Below are positions 31,398 through 38,380 of a stretch of DNA of 38,738 bases, one piece after another; within the stretch, counting starts at the first letter, position 1; each line of letters begins with the position of its first letter. The position numbers were made by a program, and so were the translations under genes. The notes under the pieces were generated by a model. That model searched no databases. It was given only the letters and a program-made list of their open reading frames with translations, and was not told the DNA's origin. The DNA is from a virus: IMG/VR virus record IMGVR_UViG_3300005663_000115, positions 1-38,738 of that record; one strand, 5' to 3'.

Positions 31398-31637
31398 ATG
31401 GCGTCGACTGAATCGAGAAAACAATCCTGGAAAAGATATGATGACAAACGACAAGGCACGCAACCTAGACTCCTAAGGGAACGCGCACGCAATGCGATGC
31501 GCGGTGTGCCCAAGTCAGGCCGGTGTGAGTACTGCAACACGCCTGCATCGACCGTTTGGCATCATACTGACTATAGATTTCCAAACGAGGCCGTTGAGCT
31601 GTGCCACAAGTGCCACAGAAAGGAGCACCCACGATGA
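31398..31637 (+). CDS. small HNH-like zinc protein
   Basis: A 79-residue protein, first gene of the plus-strand block. The N-terminus is basic (SWKRYDDKRQGTQPRLLRER), then CEYCN, VWHHTDYRFPN and ELCHKCHRKEH give the pattern C-x2-C...HH...C-x2-C-x-x-x-H of small HNH nucleases and related zinc proteins. Whether it cleaves DNA is unclear, since the core is very short. It overlaps the next gene by ATGA. Confidence 0.7.
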   Translation: MASTESRKQSWKRYDDKRQGTQPRLLRERARNAMRGVPKSGRCEYCNTPASTVWHHTDYRFPNEAVELCHKCHRKEHPR

Positions 31638-31804
31638 AAGCCAAGGCCCTGCCTGAAATTGCACCCGAGGAATTAGAAGCACGGCGCGACGTGCGCGATC
31701 GTTGCATCGAGACCGTGAAGGACGCGAGGCGAAAAGGCCATACGGTCGAGCGATTGCTGTTTATGCTCGAGACGATGCCGCTGAAATTGGACAAAACGAA
31801 ATGA
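31634..31804 (+). CDS. small helical protein before the Cro-like gene
   Basis: A 56-residue, probably helical protein (EIAPEELEARRDVRDRCIET, ERLLFMLETMPLKL). Starts by ATGA overlap with the HNH-like gene and ends by ATGA overlap (31801-31804) with the HTH gene. No domain recognised. Its position in an early regulatory cluster makes a regulatory accessory role possible but unproven. Confidence 0.5.
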   Translation: MKAKALPEIAPEELEARRDVRDRCIETVKDARRKGHTVERLLFMLETMPLKLDKTK

Positions 31805-31998
31805 CTACACGCAAATATAATTCGAAACTGAAAGCAGTAATCAAGTCGAGCGGCCTGTTCCAATGGTGGATCGCTGAGCAATGCGGGATCAGCAAATTCA
31901 AAATGTCGCAAATTGTTAACGGACATGAGGCGCCTAGCGCCAGCTCGAAAAGGGCGATCGCCAAAACGTTGCAGGTTAAGCAGTCGGCGATATTCTGA
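31801..31998 (+). CDS. Cro/CI-type helix-turn-helix regulator
   Basis: A 65-residue HTH protein. SSGLFQWWIAEQCGISKFKM, followed by SQIVNGHEAPSASSKRAIAK, gives the XRE-type arrangement: helix 2 with 'qwwiAeqcGIS', recognition helix 'SKFKMSQIVNG', and the 'g...Ps...a..IA..L.v....if' end. Length fits a one-domain Cro or early switch protein; there is no dimerisation or cleavage domain like that of CI. It probably binds the divergent region 31292-31397. ATGA overlap with the upstream gene. Confidence 0.75.
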   Translation: MTTRKYNSKLKAVIKSSGLFQWWIAEQCGISKFKMSQIVNGHEAPSASSKRAIAKTLQVKQSAIF

Positions 31999-32006
31999 GG
32001 TTTCCA

Positions 32007-32462
32007 ATGCTGAAATGGATTCAAAAGCATTTACTTGGTCGAAGCGATATCTATTTTGGAGAGAGCCTGTATATGCGTAGGTGGCGTTTCGGTCCGCGAA
32101 AATTCTTTGGCGTGCGCCTTCATCACACGATGCATGGAGACCTGGATCGCGAGCTCCACGATCACCCGTTCACTTTCATCACGATTATTTTGTCAGGCGG
32201 TTACTGGGAGCACTTACTTGATGGTGGCAAAAAATGGCACGGCCCAGGATCTGTGCTTTTGCGTCAGGCTGAAGTATTTCATCGTCTCGAGTTGGACGAA
32301 CCAACTTGGACGTTGGTATTTCGTGGCCCAATACGCCGCATGTGGGGATTTCTCACTGACACTGGATGGATCTCGTGGAAGGAACACGTGGCTCGGCGTG
32401 AATCGAAGGCCATCAAGGGTACACGATCGTCTACTTCTTTTGTTTCGGAATCATCGATTTAG
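32007..32462 (+). CDS. cupin-like phage protein
   Basis: A 151-residue protein of a widespread phage family with cupin features. YMRRWRFGPRKFFGVRLHHT starts the barrel, GDLDRELHDHPFTFITIILS gives the H-x-H metal motif (HDHP), GGYWEHLL follows, then GPGSVLLRQAEVFHRLEL provides the later His, and WTLVFRGPIRRMWGFLTDTGWISW ends it. The family occurs in many tailed phages, and its substrate is unknown. A GAGG lies before the ATG. The C-terminal 20 residues are low-complexity Ser/Arg. Confidence 0.75.
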   Translation: MLKWIQKHLLGRSDIYFGESLYMRRWRFGPRKFFGVRLHHTMHGDLDRELHDHPFTFITIILSGGYWEHLLDGGKKWHGPGSVLLRQAEVFHRLELDEPTWTLVFRGPIRRMWGFLTDTGWISWKEHVARRESKAIKGTRSSTSFVSESSI

Positions 32463-32474
32463 AGCATAGGGCCA

Positions 32475-34718
32475 ATGACCACCAAAGATGCTCTGATCGC
32501 AGCTGCGCATCTGGCGCACCAGTACGGGATCTCGGTCCTACCGCCTGCACAGGACGGCACCAAGCGGCCTGACTCAAAAAGCTGGAAGCAATACCAAAAG
32601 CGCCAATCGACACAGGACGAAATAGATGCATGGTATGGCGATGGCCGCACCGGCGTCGGCTGGGTTACGGGTTACGTCTCAGGCGGGCTCGAGTGTATCG
32701 ACTTTGACGATCGCACCGTTTACCGCGAATTCAAGTCGCTAGCCGAAAAGTGTGGGCTCGGAGAGCTCGTTGTCAAAATCGAAAACGGTTATCTGGAGTA
32801 CTCGCCCAATGGCGCCCATTGGATGTATCGATGCGGCGAAATCTCAGGCAACACCAAGCTAGCACAGCGCGCCGATGGCAAGTCCCTGATCGAGACTCGA
32901 GGCGAGGGCGGATTTATCATCGTTGCGCCCACCTATGGTAGCGTAAACAAGGGCGGCAAGTATGAGCTCGTCTCGGGCTCCATTCAGACCATTGCAAAGA
33001 TCCAACCGAGCGAGCGCCGAGAGCTCTTTAACCTCGCCAGTTTCTTTGACGAAAAGAAGCGGACCGAAAAAGTTGTTTCGGTATCCGTTCGAGATGACAG
33101 GCCCGGCGACGATTACAACGATCGTGCAACGTGGGGCGAAATCCTCGAGCCGCACGGCTGGCGGTTATTGTTCAGTCAGAAAGGAGCGGGCTATTGGCGT
33201 CGACCTGGAAAAACCAACGGTTCACACAGCGCAACGACTTGTCACGATGGCACCGATTACCTGTACGTTTTCAGCACGTCTACCAACTTCGAAAGCGAGC
33301 GCGCCTACAGCAAGTTTTCGGCCTATGGGATCCTGAATCACGCCGGGGACTTCGAAGCGGCAGCCAAAGATCTGCAGCTCCTGGGATATGGCGGCAAGGC
33401 GCCACAGTCAGATCTGACGGTGGATATCTCGGCTCTCCTGGACAACCTCACTGCAAAAAAGCCGACGATCGGCACATTCCCCGAGCACCTGCTAAAAGTG
33501 ACCGGGGCTGTGGGTGAGTTTGCCGACTGGATCAACGAAACGAGCCCAAAGCCCCAGCCCATTTTGGCCCTCGGTGCCGCCCTTGCGGCGATGAGCACAA
33601 TCTGTGGCCGCAAGGCGCAAACGGGCACGGGCCTGCGGTCTAACATGTACATCCTCAGCGTTGCCGAGTCTGGCGGTGGCAAGGAGCGAGCTCGGGAGGC
33701 AATCCGCCGGTTGTATGCCGAGGTAGGAGCCATCGATTATGCGGCCGTCGATGCGCTGGCGAGCTCGAGCGCAATCGAGACGCGGCTCTCGAGCTCCCCG
33801 AGCTCGCTTTTCTTGCTCGATGAATTTGGGATCTTGCTGCAGTCGATCAACAGCCGCCGGGCAGACAACCACATTGCAAGCATCAAGTCCGTGCTGCTCA
33901 GGCTGTACGGTGCCACAAGCGGGCTCTACATGGGCAAGGCACACGCCGATGCCAAAAACGACGTTGGGATCGAACAGCCCAACCTGAGCATCTACGGCAC
34001 GACCACCCCGAGGCTATTTCTCGAGTCGATCAACGATGACTCGATCCATGAGGGGCTATTCTCGAGGCTCCTGGTGTTCAACTCCGAGGACCCTGATCCC
34101 GAGTACCGCGAGATCCCCTACGCGGCGTCAATGGAGCTGCCGCCGGCTGTCATATCTGTGTTTGTGGGCTGGCTCAAAAGGCCGATCAACGTCGATCCCG
34201 AGGCCGGCGATATCGAGGCCGCTACCAAGCCCAGCCCGCTAATCGTGCCCGATTCGTTGCCAGCGCTCAAGATCTTCAAAGACGCCGAGACCAAAATGCG
34301 GGCCATACGCAAGCGCCTACGGGCTGCAGGCAAAGAAGCGGCTGCGTACACTCGAGTCGTTACCAACGCGCGCAAACTGGCCCTTGTGCGGGCCTGCGGT
34401 GAGTCAGTCGAGGCGCCCGAGATAACTCGAGACTGTGCCGCATGGGCCTGTGAGCTCTCCGAGTACATAACGACGTTTCTGTTTCAGGCTGCTATCGACC
34501 ATGGGGCCTCATCTGAGACAGAGACCGTTGTGAAGGCCGTACGCCGAGCTGTCAAAAACCGTGGGGGGATGGCGACGCAGAGCGAGATCACGCGGTCGAC
34601 GCAACGCTATCCAAAGCGCCAACGAGACGAGGCGATTTTTACGCTGGTGGAGTCCGGTCAGCTCGTGACGAGCAAATCCAAAAAGGGCGGGACAAAATTC
34701 CTGTTGGTGGAGTCATGA
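32475..34718 (+). CDS. Prim-Pol primase fused to a helicase-like ATPase
   Basis: A 747-residue replication protein. N-terminal Prim-Pol: YGISVLPPAQDGTKRPDSKS (17-36), the DxD catalytic pair in LECIDFDD (72-79), the sxH motif in PNGAHWMYR (His115), and IETRGEGGFIIVAPT (139-153). A linker domain (about 210-310) includes LFSQKGAGYWRRPGK and the TTCHDG/YVFSTST block. The C-terminal part is a DUF3987-like ATPase with Walker A AESGGGKE (about 397-404, Lys403) and Walker B LFLLDE (445-450), then SIYGTTTP and EGLFSRLLVF. It probably synthesises primers and unwinds the fork. The start follows GGGCCA, and the stop lies in an ATGA. Confidence 0.9.
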   Translation: MTTKDALIAAAHLAHQYGISVLPPAQDGTKRPDSKSWKQYQKRQSTQDEIDAWYGDGRTGVGWVTGYVSGGLECIDFDDRTVYREFKSLAEKCGLGELVVKIENGYLEYSPNGAHWMYRCGEISGNTKLAQRADGKSLIETRGEGGFIIVAPTYGSVNKGGKYELVSGSIQTIAKIQPSERRELFNLASFFDEKKRTEKVVSVSVRDDRPGDDYNDRATWGEILEPHGWRLLFSQKGAGYWRRPGKTNGSHSATTCHDGTDYLYVFSTSTNFESERAYSKFSAYGILNHAGDFEAAAKDLQLLGYGGKAPQSDLTVDISALLDNLTAKKPTIGTFPEHLLKVTGAVGEFADWINETSPKPQPILALGAALAAMSTICGRKAQTGTGLRSNMYILSVAESGGGKERAREAIRRLYAEVGAIDYAAVDALASSSAIETRLSSSPSSLFLLDEFGILLQSINSRRADNHIASIKSVLLRLYGATSGLYMGKAHADAKNDVGIEQPNLSIYGTTTPRLFLESINDDSIHEGLFSRLLVFNSEDPDPEYREIPYAASMELPPAVISVFVGWLKRPINVDPEAGDIEAATKPSPLIVPDSLPALKIFKDAETKMRAIRKRLRAAGKEAAAYTRVVTNARKLALVRACGESVEAPEITRDCAAWACELSEYITTFLFQAAIDHGASSETETVVKAVRRAVKNRGGMATQSEITRSTQRYPKRQRDEAIFTLVESGQLVTSKSKKGGTKFLLVES

Positions 34719-34990
34719 TCCTTCACCTTCACCAGACCCTTCACTTGAACGATTTTCGGCTACAAGCCTATGACAACGTTAAACAAGTTGTGACTCTTCA
34801 CCATTTCACCGGGACGTATACTAAGAGGGGCGGAAGGCGGGGTGAGAAAATGGAAAATGTGAGATCAAGGTGTGTCGGTGAAATGGTGAAGAGTGGTAGT
34901 AGTTATAATATATATATATTAATTATATATACTTACGTACTCTCAACCCTTCACCTGAACACTTCACCCTTCACCGGGCGGCAACCATGA
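34715..34990 (+). CDS. doubtful frame across the repeat region
   Basis: A 91-residue frame that starts in ATGA with the primase stop and ends in ATGA with the nuclease start, which is exactly the packing of the real genes here. Its content argues against a protein: HLHQTLHLNDF, YNIYILIIYTYVLSTLHLNT and the rest simply mirror the TTCACC repeats and the TA-rich run. It may be an accident of the candidate origin, or a ribosome path that keeps the nuclease coupled to the primase gene. Confidence 0.25.
   Translation: MILHLHQTLHLNDFRLQAYDNVKQVVTLHHFTGTYTKRGGRRGEKMENVRSRCVGEMVKSGSSYNIYILIIYTYVLSTLHLNTSPFTGRQP
34722..34975 (+). repeat. TTCACC repeat region with 19-bp inverted repeat, candidate replication origin
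   Basis: TTCACC occurs at 34722, 34728, 34797, 34805, 34950, 34963 and 34970, and the inverse GGTGAA at 34877 and 34885. Two blocks form a perfect 19-bp inverted repeat: 34793-34811 (ACTCTTCACCATTTCACCG) and 34876-34894, with 64 nt between. A TA-rich, easily melted tract follows (34904-34931). Iteron-like copies, a large palindrome and an AT-rich stretch next to the primase gene are usual parts of an origin. Replication activity is inferred, not shown. Confidence 0.55.
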
Positions 34991-35349
34991 CACAAGAATC
35001 AGAGCACATCGCACAGTGTAAGGTCGTTCAGTACCTGAGGTCTCGAGGCATCGGTGTGTTTTCGGTGCCTAACGGTTTCATGGTCGGCGGCAAAAACAAA
35101 TGGGCCCTAATCACCAAATTCAAAGCCGAGGGCATGCTCTCCGGAGCTCCCGACCTGATTGTCATGCGTCAGACGTTCGTGGATCAGGAATTTCGCCCCG
35201 TGGCCATCGAGATGAAAAGAGAGGGGCTCTCACAGGTGCTGCCTGAGCAAAAAGAAATCCACGAGCGCATGCGGCGCGAAGGCTGGCACGTCATTGTTGC
35301 CTATGGGTCACAGGATGCCATCCGCCAGATTGATGAGCTGTCATTTTGA
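34987..35349 (+). CDS. VRR-NUC domain nuclease
   Basis: A 120-residue nuclease of the PD-(D/E)XK superfamily. VVQYLRSRGIGVFSVPNG, TKFKAEGMLSGAPDLIV (Asp of the PD), AIEMKREGLSQVLPEQKEIH (E-x-K as EMK) and HVIVAYGSQDAIRQI follow the VRR-NUC pattern 'G...G.pDl......g....iEvK...g.ls..Q......l...G..v.va.s.....'. Stand-alone phage VRR-NUC proteins often sit beside primase/helicase genes and may cut structured DNA. It starts by ATGA overlap. Confidence 0.9.
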   Translation: MTQESEHIAQCKVVQYLRSRGIGVFSVPNGFMVGGKNKWALITKFKAEGMLSGAPDLIVMRQTFVDQEFRPVAIEMKREGLSQVLPEQKEIHERMRREGWHVIVAYGSQDAIRQIDELSF

Positions 35350-35387
35350 TTGACCGTCCCTAGGGTCGGCACGTACAGGAGATTTCT

Positions 35388-35477
35388 GTGATTATCGTTA
35401 GTGTCCTAATCGGTTGGCTGATTCTTGGGCTGTTGTTTGCTGCGGCATGGTGTTGGGCTCACAGGGTGAGCCGATGA
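35388..35477 (+). CDS. 29-residue membrane peptide
   Basis: A tiny gene: GTG 35388 after AGGAG, then a hydrophobic helix (IIVSVLIGWLILGLLFAAAW) with a basic end (CWAHRVSR), and a stop in ATGA overlap with the next gene (35474-35477). The good ribosome-binding site and the overlap support reality. A single-span peptide of this type could act at the membrane during infection; no function is known. Confidence 0.45.
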   Translation: MIIVSVLIGWLILGLLFAAAWCWAHRVSR

Positions 35478-35644
35478 AGTGCAAACGCCACCCAACGCAG
35501 ACCATGCTGTGCGACTATAACGACAAGGATGAGCAAGAGTGGTATTGTCCTAGATGTTGGTGGCTGTACATCGACAACATGCCTCCGAGCCTGTTTGAAG
35601 CAAAGGCAGCGCGGCAGATTGGCATTCAGGGGATAGGCGAATGA
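35474..35644 (+). CDS. small zinc-binding-like protein
   Basis: A 56-residue protein: CKRHP near residue 3, LCDYNDKDEQEWYCPRCWW in the middle. A first Cys/His pair and a CPRC pair indicate a small zinc ribbon. Begins at ATG 35474 in ATGA overlap with the membrane peptide gene and ends in ATGA overlap with the next gene. Function unknown. Confidence 0.55.
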   Translation: MKCKRHPTQTMLCDYNDKDEQEWYCPRCWWLYIDNMPPSLFEAKAARQIGIQGIGE

Positions 35645-36033
35645 TCATGTGGATCCTTTCAACGATTTGGATGCTGCCAGCCACAATCCCGATTTGGCTC
35701 TTCTATATTGGCCCGGCGTTGCTATTGGGTTGGCTGCGATTCGATGGTTGGGCAGAGCCAGGCATCGCGCGATTGTTTGTCAACGCAGACAACGACAATT
35801 GGCACAGTAGGGCGTGGGAAAAATGGGGCGGGCTGTGTTTACCTCATGCGGTGATCCTTGCAATTCACAATGTCAAGAATGAGCGCCACGAGCTGCGACA
35901 CCATCGACAATGGGAAATCCTTGGCGGCGTTCTGTTTCCGATAGTCTATGGCGCGTTGTTGGCTGTGTACGGTTACGAGAATCATCCGCTCGAGCAGGAC
36001 GCAAAAAAAGCGGCGGACAGGGGTGAGTCATGA
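35641..36033 (+). CDS. membrane protein with HExxH motif
   Basis: A 130-residue protein with an N-terminal hydrophobic segment (ILSTIWMLPATIPIWLFYI, about 5-23, continuing into GPALLLGWL), a second hydrophobic region with IVYGALLAVYGY near 101-112, and between them NERHELRHHRQWEILGGVLF, which contains HELRH (83-87), a zincin HExxH motif. The family 'HE..H..Q......L' is found in small membrane proteins of bacteria and phage; catalysis is unproven. It could be a membrane peptidase or a structural remnant. ATGA at both ends. Confidence 0.6.
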   Translation: MIMWILSTIWMLPATIPIWLFYIGPALLLGWLRFDGWAEPGIARLFVNADNDNWHSRAWEKWGGLCLPHAVILAIHNVKNERHELRHHRQWEILGGVLFPIVYGALLAVYGYENHPLEQDAKKAADRGES

Positions 36034-36290
36034 TCTCAACTGCAGGCGAGGGTTGGACGGCGCTGTACAAGTACACCGAAGGCGGTAGCGATGTTGTGTT
36101 AGCGCGCATGGTGGCGGCGTGGGTGCATGATCCCGATACACTGAGAGATCCTGATGCCAGGACAATGGTGGGCATTGTTATTGACGATATGGGCAAGCTG
36201 CAAGTGGCGCACGATGTCGAGCGCTTCATTTGCTATTGTGCGCCAGACGATAATCCAGAGGAAATTATAAAGCGACGGGCAAACAAGTGA
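36030..36290 (+). CDS. small hypothetical protein
   Basis: An 86-residue, slightly acidic protein without a domain I recognise (WTALYKYTEGGSDVVLARMV, TMVGIVIDDMGKLQVAHDVE). Two cysteines in ICYCAP near the C-terminus could bind metal together with others. It overlaps the gene before and the gene after by four-base ATGA and GTGA junctions, so it is almost certainly translated. Function unknown. Confidence 0.5.
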   Translation: MISTAGEGWTALYKYTEGGSDVVLARMVAAWVHDPDTLRDPDARTMVGIVIDDMGKLQVAHDVERFICYCAPDDNPEEIIKRRANK

Positions 36291-36403
36291 GCAAGTGGCA
36301 CAACAAAAAGCGCTGTTGTGTTCATGACTGCAGGCGGTCAGCCGTTGCTGGTGGTTGGTGCTTGGGTCATGTTTCTGTGCATTGGTTGAAGTGGTGGAAA
36401 TGA
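36287..36403 (+). CDS. 38-residue Cys/His-rich peptide
   Basis: A tiny gene starting at GTG 36287 (GTGA overlap) and ending in ATGA overlap with the HNH gene. The sequence SKWHNKKRCCVHDCRRSAVA then WCLGHVSVHW has two Cys and His clusters, a plausible single zinc finger. Overlaps on both sides and the metal-binding pattern support it as real. Function unknown. Confidence 0.5.
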   Translation: MSKWHNKKRCCVHDCRRSAVAGGWCLGHVSVHWLKWWK

Positions 36404-36696
36404 GCAGCCCCTACAACTACAAGTGGCAACGCTTTCGCGCTGGTAAGTTAGCGCGTGAGCCGTTGTGTGTATGGTGTCTCGAGCTCGGCAAAACAGAGGC
36501 AGCAACCGAGGTGCATCACGTGATTCCATTACGAGATAGGCCGGATTTGAAATTGTCAGATGCGAATACTGTTTCACTGTGCAAGGCCTGCCACGATGGG
36601 CCAGCGCAACATGAGGAACGGACAGGGCACAAACGTGGGTGCAGTGTAGATGGCATACCGCTAGATACCAACCATCCATGGCGGCAGTTAACCTAA
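36400..36696 (+). CDS. HNH endonuclease (packaging-associated type)
   Basis: A 98-residue HNH nuclease. YNYKWQRFRAGKLAREPLCV fits the usual front 'W...R...L...PlC', CVWC is the first zinc pair, TEVHHVIPLRDRPDLKLSDA has the HH and the catalytic His, NTVSLCKACHDGPAQHE the Asn and second pair (CKAC) with the last His. In HK97-type phages an HNH enzyme of this type is coded next to the terminase and assists in DNA cleavage at packaging. If the contig is circular, it lies about 3 kb ahead of the terminase genes. ATGA start. Confidence 0.88.
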   Translation: MSSPYNYKWQRFRAGKLAREPLCVWCLELGKTEAATEVHHVIPLRDRPDLKLSDANTVSLCKACHDGPAQHEERTGHKRGCSVDGIPLDTNHPWRQLT

Positions 36697-36708
36697 GGAG
36701 ACAAGACA

Positions 36709-37167
36709 ATGATGGGTAGAACACCACCGAGTACAACGATGGGTAGTGATAGCGGCACAGACGACAAGAAAGCAGCAGCAGAAAAGGCGGCAGCTGATAA
36801 AGCAGAAGCCAAAGAAAAAGCAGAGGCTGAGAAGGTAGAAGCCAAAGAAAAGGTTGAGGCTGAGAAGTTAGAAGCCAAAGAAAAGGTTGAGGCTGAAAAA
36901 GCTGCGGCAAAGCAGGCCGAGGTATTGGAGGGGCTAGGCGAAGAGGCCAAGTCATTGTGTGACGTGCTCAAGGGCCCTGGTGTGCTCGATCCTGAAACGG
37001 AATACGGCAGCGACTTCGAAGCATTCCTTGAGGCAGCCGAGGGATCAGGCCTGGACCTTACTGGGCTCGACGTCAGTATCATGGATGAGGACGTTAGTGA
37101 TTCGAGGGCCTACAATAAACGTGTTGCAGGTCGCAAGTACTGGGCTGGTAAGTTGGCAGAGCTGTAG
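36709..37167 (+). CDS. coiled-coil protein with 11-residue repeats
   Basis: A 152-residue protein. After a Ser/Thr-rich start, residues about 16-70 are Ala/Glu/Lys repeats (TolA-like) with three tandem 11-residue units EAKEKAEAEKV, EAKEKVEAEKL and EAKEKVEAEKA, coded by 33-nt DNA repeats. The C-terminal part is acidic and globular (LDPETEYGSDFEAFLEAAEG). AAGGAG lies before the ATG. The repeat suggests a long helix, either a scaffold or a spacer; no function known. Confidence 0.65.
   Translation: MMGRTPPSTTMGSDSGTDDKKAAAEKAAADKAEAKEKAEAEKVEAKEKVEAEKLEAKEKVEAEKAAAKQAEVLEGLGEEAKSLCDVLKGPGVLDPETEYGSDFEAFLEAAEGSGLDLTGLDVSIMDEDVSDSRAYNKRVAGRKYWAGKLAEL
36805..36903 (+). repeat. three tandem 33-nt repeats
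   Basis: Three adjacent 33-nt units at 36805-36837, 36838-36870 and 36871-36903, each beginning GAAGCCAAAGAAAA, differ at only a few positions. They code 11-residue helical units within the preceding gene. Such repeats change copy number easily by slippage. Confidence 0.7.
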
Positions 37168-37170
37168 CAA

Positions 37171-37386
37171 GTGAAGTCACCTACCAAATACCGCAAGGGC
37201 AGGATGGGCTACATGCTCGACATGCGCAAAGAGATGAGCCGTCTGTCTGAGGTAACAAAGGAATGGTGCAGAGCTTTTGACACGGGAGATGAAGAGGCTG
37301 TTGGAAGTTTGGGTGAGTTATTCAAAGAAATTATGGGTGACTTTGCAAAGGCAGCTGCAGGCCTAGAGGAAAACAATAGTGAGTGA
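37171..37386 (+). CDS. small hypothetical helical protein
   Basis: A 71-residue, probably all-helical protein starting at GTG 37171, three bases after the previous stop (TAGCAAGTG). The front is basic (KSPTKYRKGRMGYMLDMRKE), the rest amphipathic (GDEEAVGSLGELFKEIMGDF). It overlaps the next gene by 8 nt. I recognise no family. The ribosome-binding site is poor, so expression may rely on coupling. Confidence 0.45.
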   Translation: MKSPTKYRKGRMGYMLDMRKEMSRLSEVTKEWCRAFDTGDEEAVGSLGELFKEIMGDFAKAAAGLEENNSE

Positions 37387-37516
37387 GCGCGGCATAGCGT
37401 ACGGGATAGGCGCGACGGTAGTGTACACGTGCGCGTCTGTCCTGTTCGCTGTTGTGTTGGGTGCGTGGTGTAAGTTGGTGTACCTGGCTTTCGTTTGGGG
37501 TTGGGGGTTGGTGTGA
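37379..37516 (+). CDS. 45-residue membrane protein
   Basis: A small frame from GTG 37379 to TGA 37514-37516. The product is mostly hydrophobic (YGIGATVVYTCASVLFAVVL, then AWCKLVYLAFVWGWGLV), enough for one or two membrane spans. It starts within the preceding gene and overlaps the following GTG start by four bases (GTGTGA). Base pattern and overlaps favour a real gene; function unknown. Confidence 0.4.
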   Translation: MSERGIAYGIGATVVYTCASVLFAVVLGAWCKLVYLAFVWGWGLV

Positions 37517-37698
37517 TTCATAGAGTGACACAGATGCTCTTGCGCCTCGAATGGATTGAGGATCGTGATCACTGCATCGAATGCACAGAGCTATTGCACT
37601 GCCAAGTCTGTGATGCATGCAAGGGATCCGGACACATTGTTGGATGCGAATTCAAGAAGCTGATTGATGAGCTAACGGATCTAAGGGAGTTGATGTGA
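37513..37698 (+). CDS. small zinc-binding-like protein
   Basis: A 61-residue protein read from GTG 37513 in overlap with the preceding stop. CIEC, CQVCDACKGSG and a later GCEF give a DnaJ-type CxxCxGxG-like zinc arrangement (CDACKGSG), with flanking helices. The CxxCxGxG unit is typical of DnaJ zinc domains and many small phage proteins. It may act with nucleic acid or as a structural module. Its last codon overlaps the next GTG. Confidence 0.5.
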   Translation: MIHRVTQMLLRLEWIEDRDHCIECTELLHCQVCDACKGSGHIVGCEFKKLIDELTDLRELM

Positions 37699-37769
37699 AG
37701 GTAGTAGTCAAGCGATGTGAATGCGGTAGAGCTGAGGGCAAGGCACACAGCGTTCAGGGGATTGCTTGA
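37695..37769 (+). CDS. 24-residue CxC peptide
   Basis: A tiny frame from GTG 37695, overlapping the previous stop, to TGA 37767-37769. The product KVVVKRCECGRAEGKAHSVQ has CEC, which could be half of a metal site. Only the overlap supports it, so it may be spurious. The following 54 nt are non-coding. Confidence 0.25.
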   Translation: MKVVVKRCECGRAEGKAHSVQGIA

Positions 37770-37823
37770 CGCTATGTTGAAACCGTTTGTTCGTATACTG
37801 CGGCGTTGTCGGAAGTGGGCACA

Positions 37824-38060
37824 GTGAGCACAACAAAGGCGAACCTGCGAATAGTGGACGCACCAAAGGGTCAGCCCTTTAACGTTGAGATCAGTGTTGA
37901 GCATGGGCCAATGCCAACTGGATTATCGGGCTATCAGATCGATGCGATGATTAAAGAAATGGAAAAAGAAACGAGCGACTACAGTGACAGGTTGAATGCA
38001 ATCGCAGACAAGTATGAAGCCATGCGCATCAAATATATTCCAGCAAGAAGCGAACCATGA
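37824..38060 (+). CDS. small hypothetical protein
   Basis: A 78-residue protein. GTG 37824, after GGAAG, is preferred; a TTG at 37806 is also in frame. The first half is beta-like (TKANLRIVDAPKGQPFNVEIS), the second a long charged helix (DAMIKEMEKETSDYSDRLNA). No family recognised. It follows a 54-nt gap (37770-37823) and ends in an ATGA overlap with the next gene. Confidence 0.5.
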   Translation: MSTTKANLRIVDAPKGQPFNVEISVEHGPMPTGLSGYQIDAMIKEMEKETSDYSDRLNAIADKYEAMRIKYIPARSEP

Positions 38061-38380
38061 AGCGACGTAAGTTTATCCAAGGCGTTGGCGCTGCATTGTT
38101 GTCAATGAATCTGTTGCTGTTCACAAAGCCTGTTGAGCCCCCTGCTTTGTATCTGGACACAACCAAGGTACGCAACGCAATAAAGATATCGTTCTATGAC
38201 CCGAGCAGCGTTAGGGTTGTCTTCGACGGTAAGGAGATCACCGGGCTCACAGATGGACAGCTGATGAGTGAGCCAGAGGAACACACAACTGAGTGGATGG
38301 AATCTGAGGCCTTCACTCATCTGCAGTTGTATGGGGTAGCTTATATGGCAGTGGAGAACGGTGATGACGATGAAAGTTAA
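38057..38380 (+). CDS. small protein with twin-arginine-like signal sequence
   Basis: A 107-residue protein. The N-terminus MKRRKFIQGVGAALLSMNLL has RRKFI followed by a hydrophobic core, close to the twin-arginine (Tat) pattern S/T-R-R-x-F-L-K. The mature part is acidic and mixed strand/helix (NAIKISFYDPSSVRVVFDGK, SEAFTHLQLYGVAYMAV). No AxA cleavage site is obvious, so it may stay anchored. Tat signals are uncommon in phage proteins. ATGA overlap with the preceding gene. Confidence 0.55.
   Translation: MKRRKFIQGVGAALLSMNLLLFTKPVEPPALYLDTTKVRNAIKISFYDPSSVRVVFDGKEITGLTDGQLMSEPEEHTTEWMESEAFTHLQLYGVAYMAVENGDDDES

Noticed and set aside
36338-36955. 205-residue minus-strand frame with LFLWLL repeats
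   Set aside because: It is the antisense of the tandem 33-nt repeats and the HNH gene; the apparent hydrophobic repeats come from the GAA/AAG-rich DNA.
37766-37799. Possible promoter TTGACG ... TATACT before the gene at 37824
   Set aside because: The -10-like box is good, but the spacer is 22 nt and the nearer TTGAAA leaves 11 nt, both outside the usual range.
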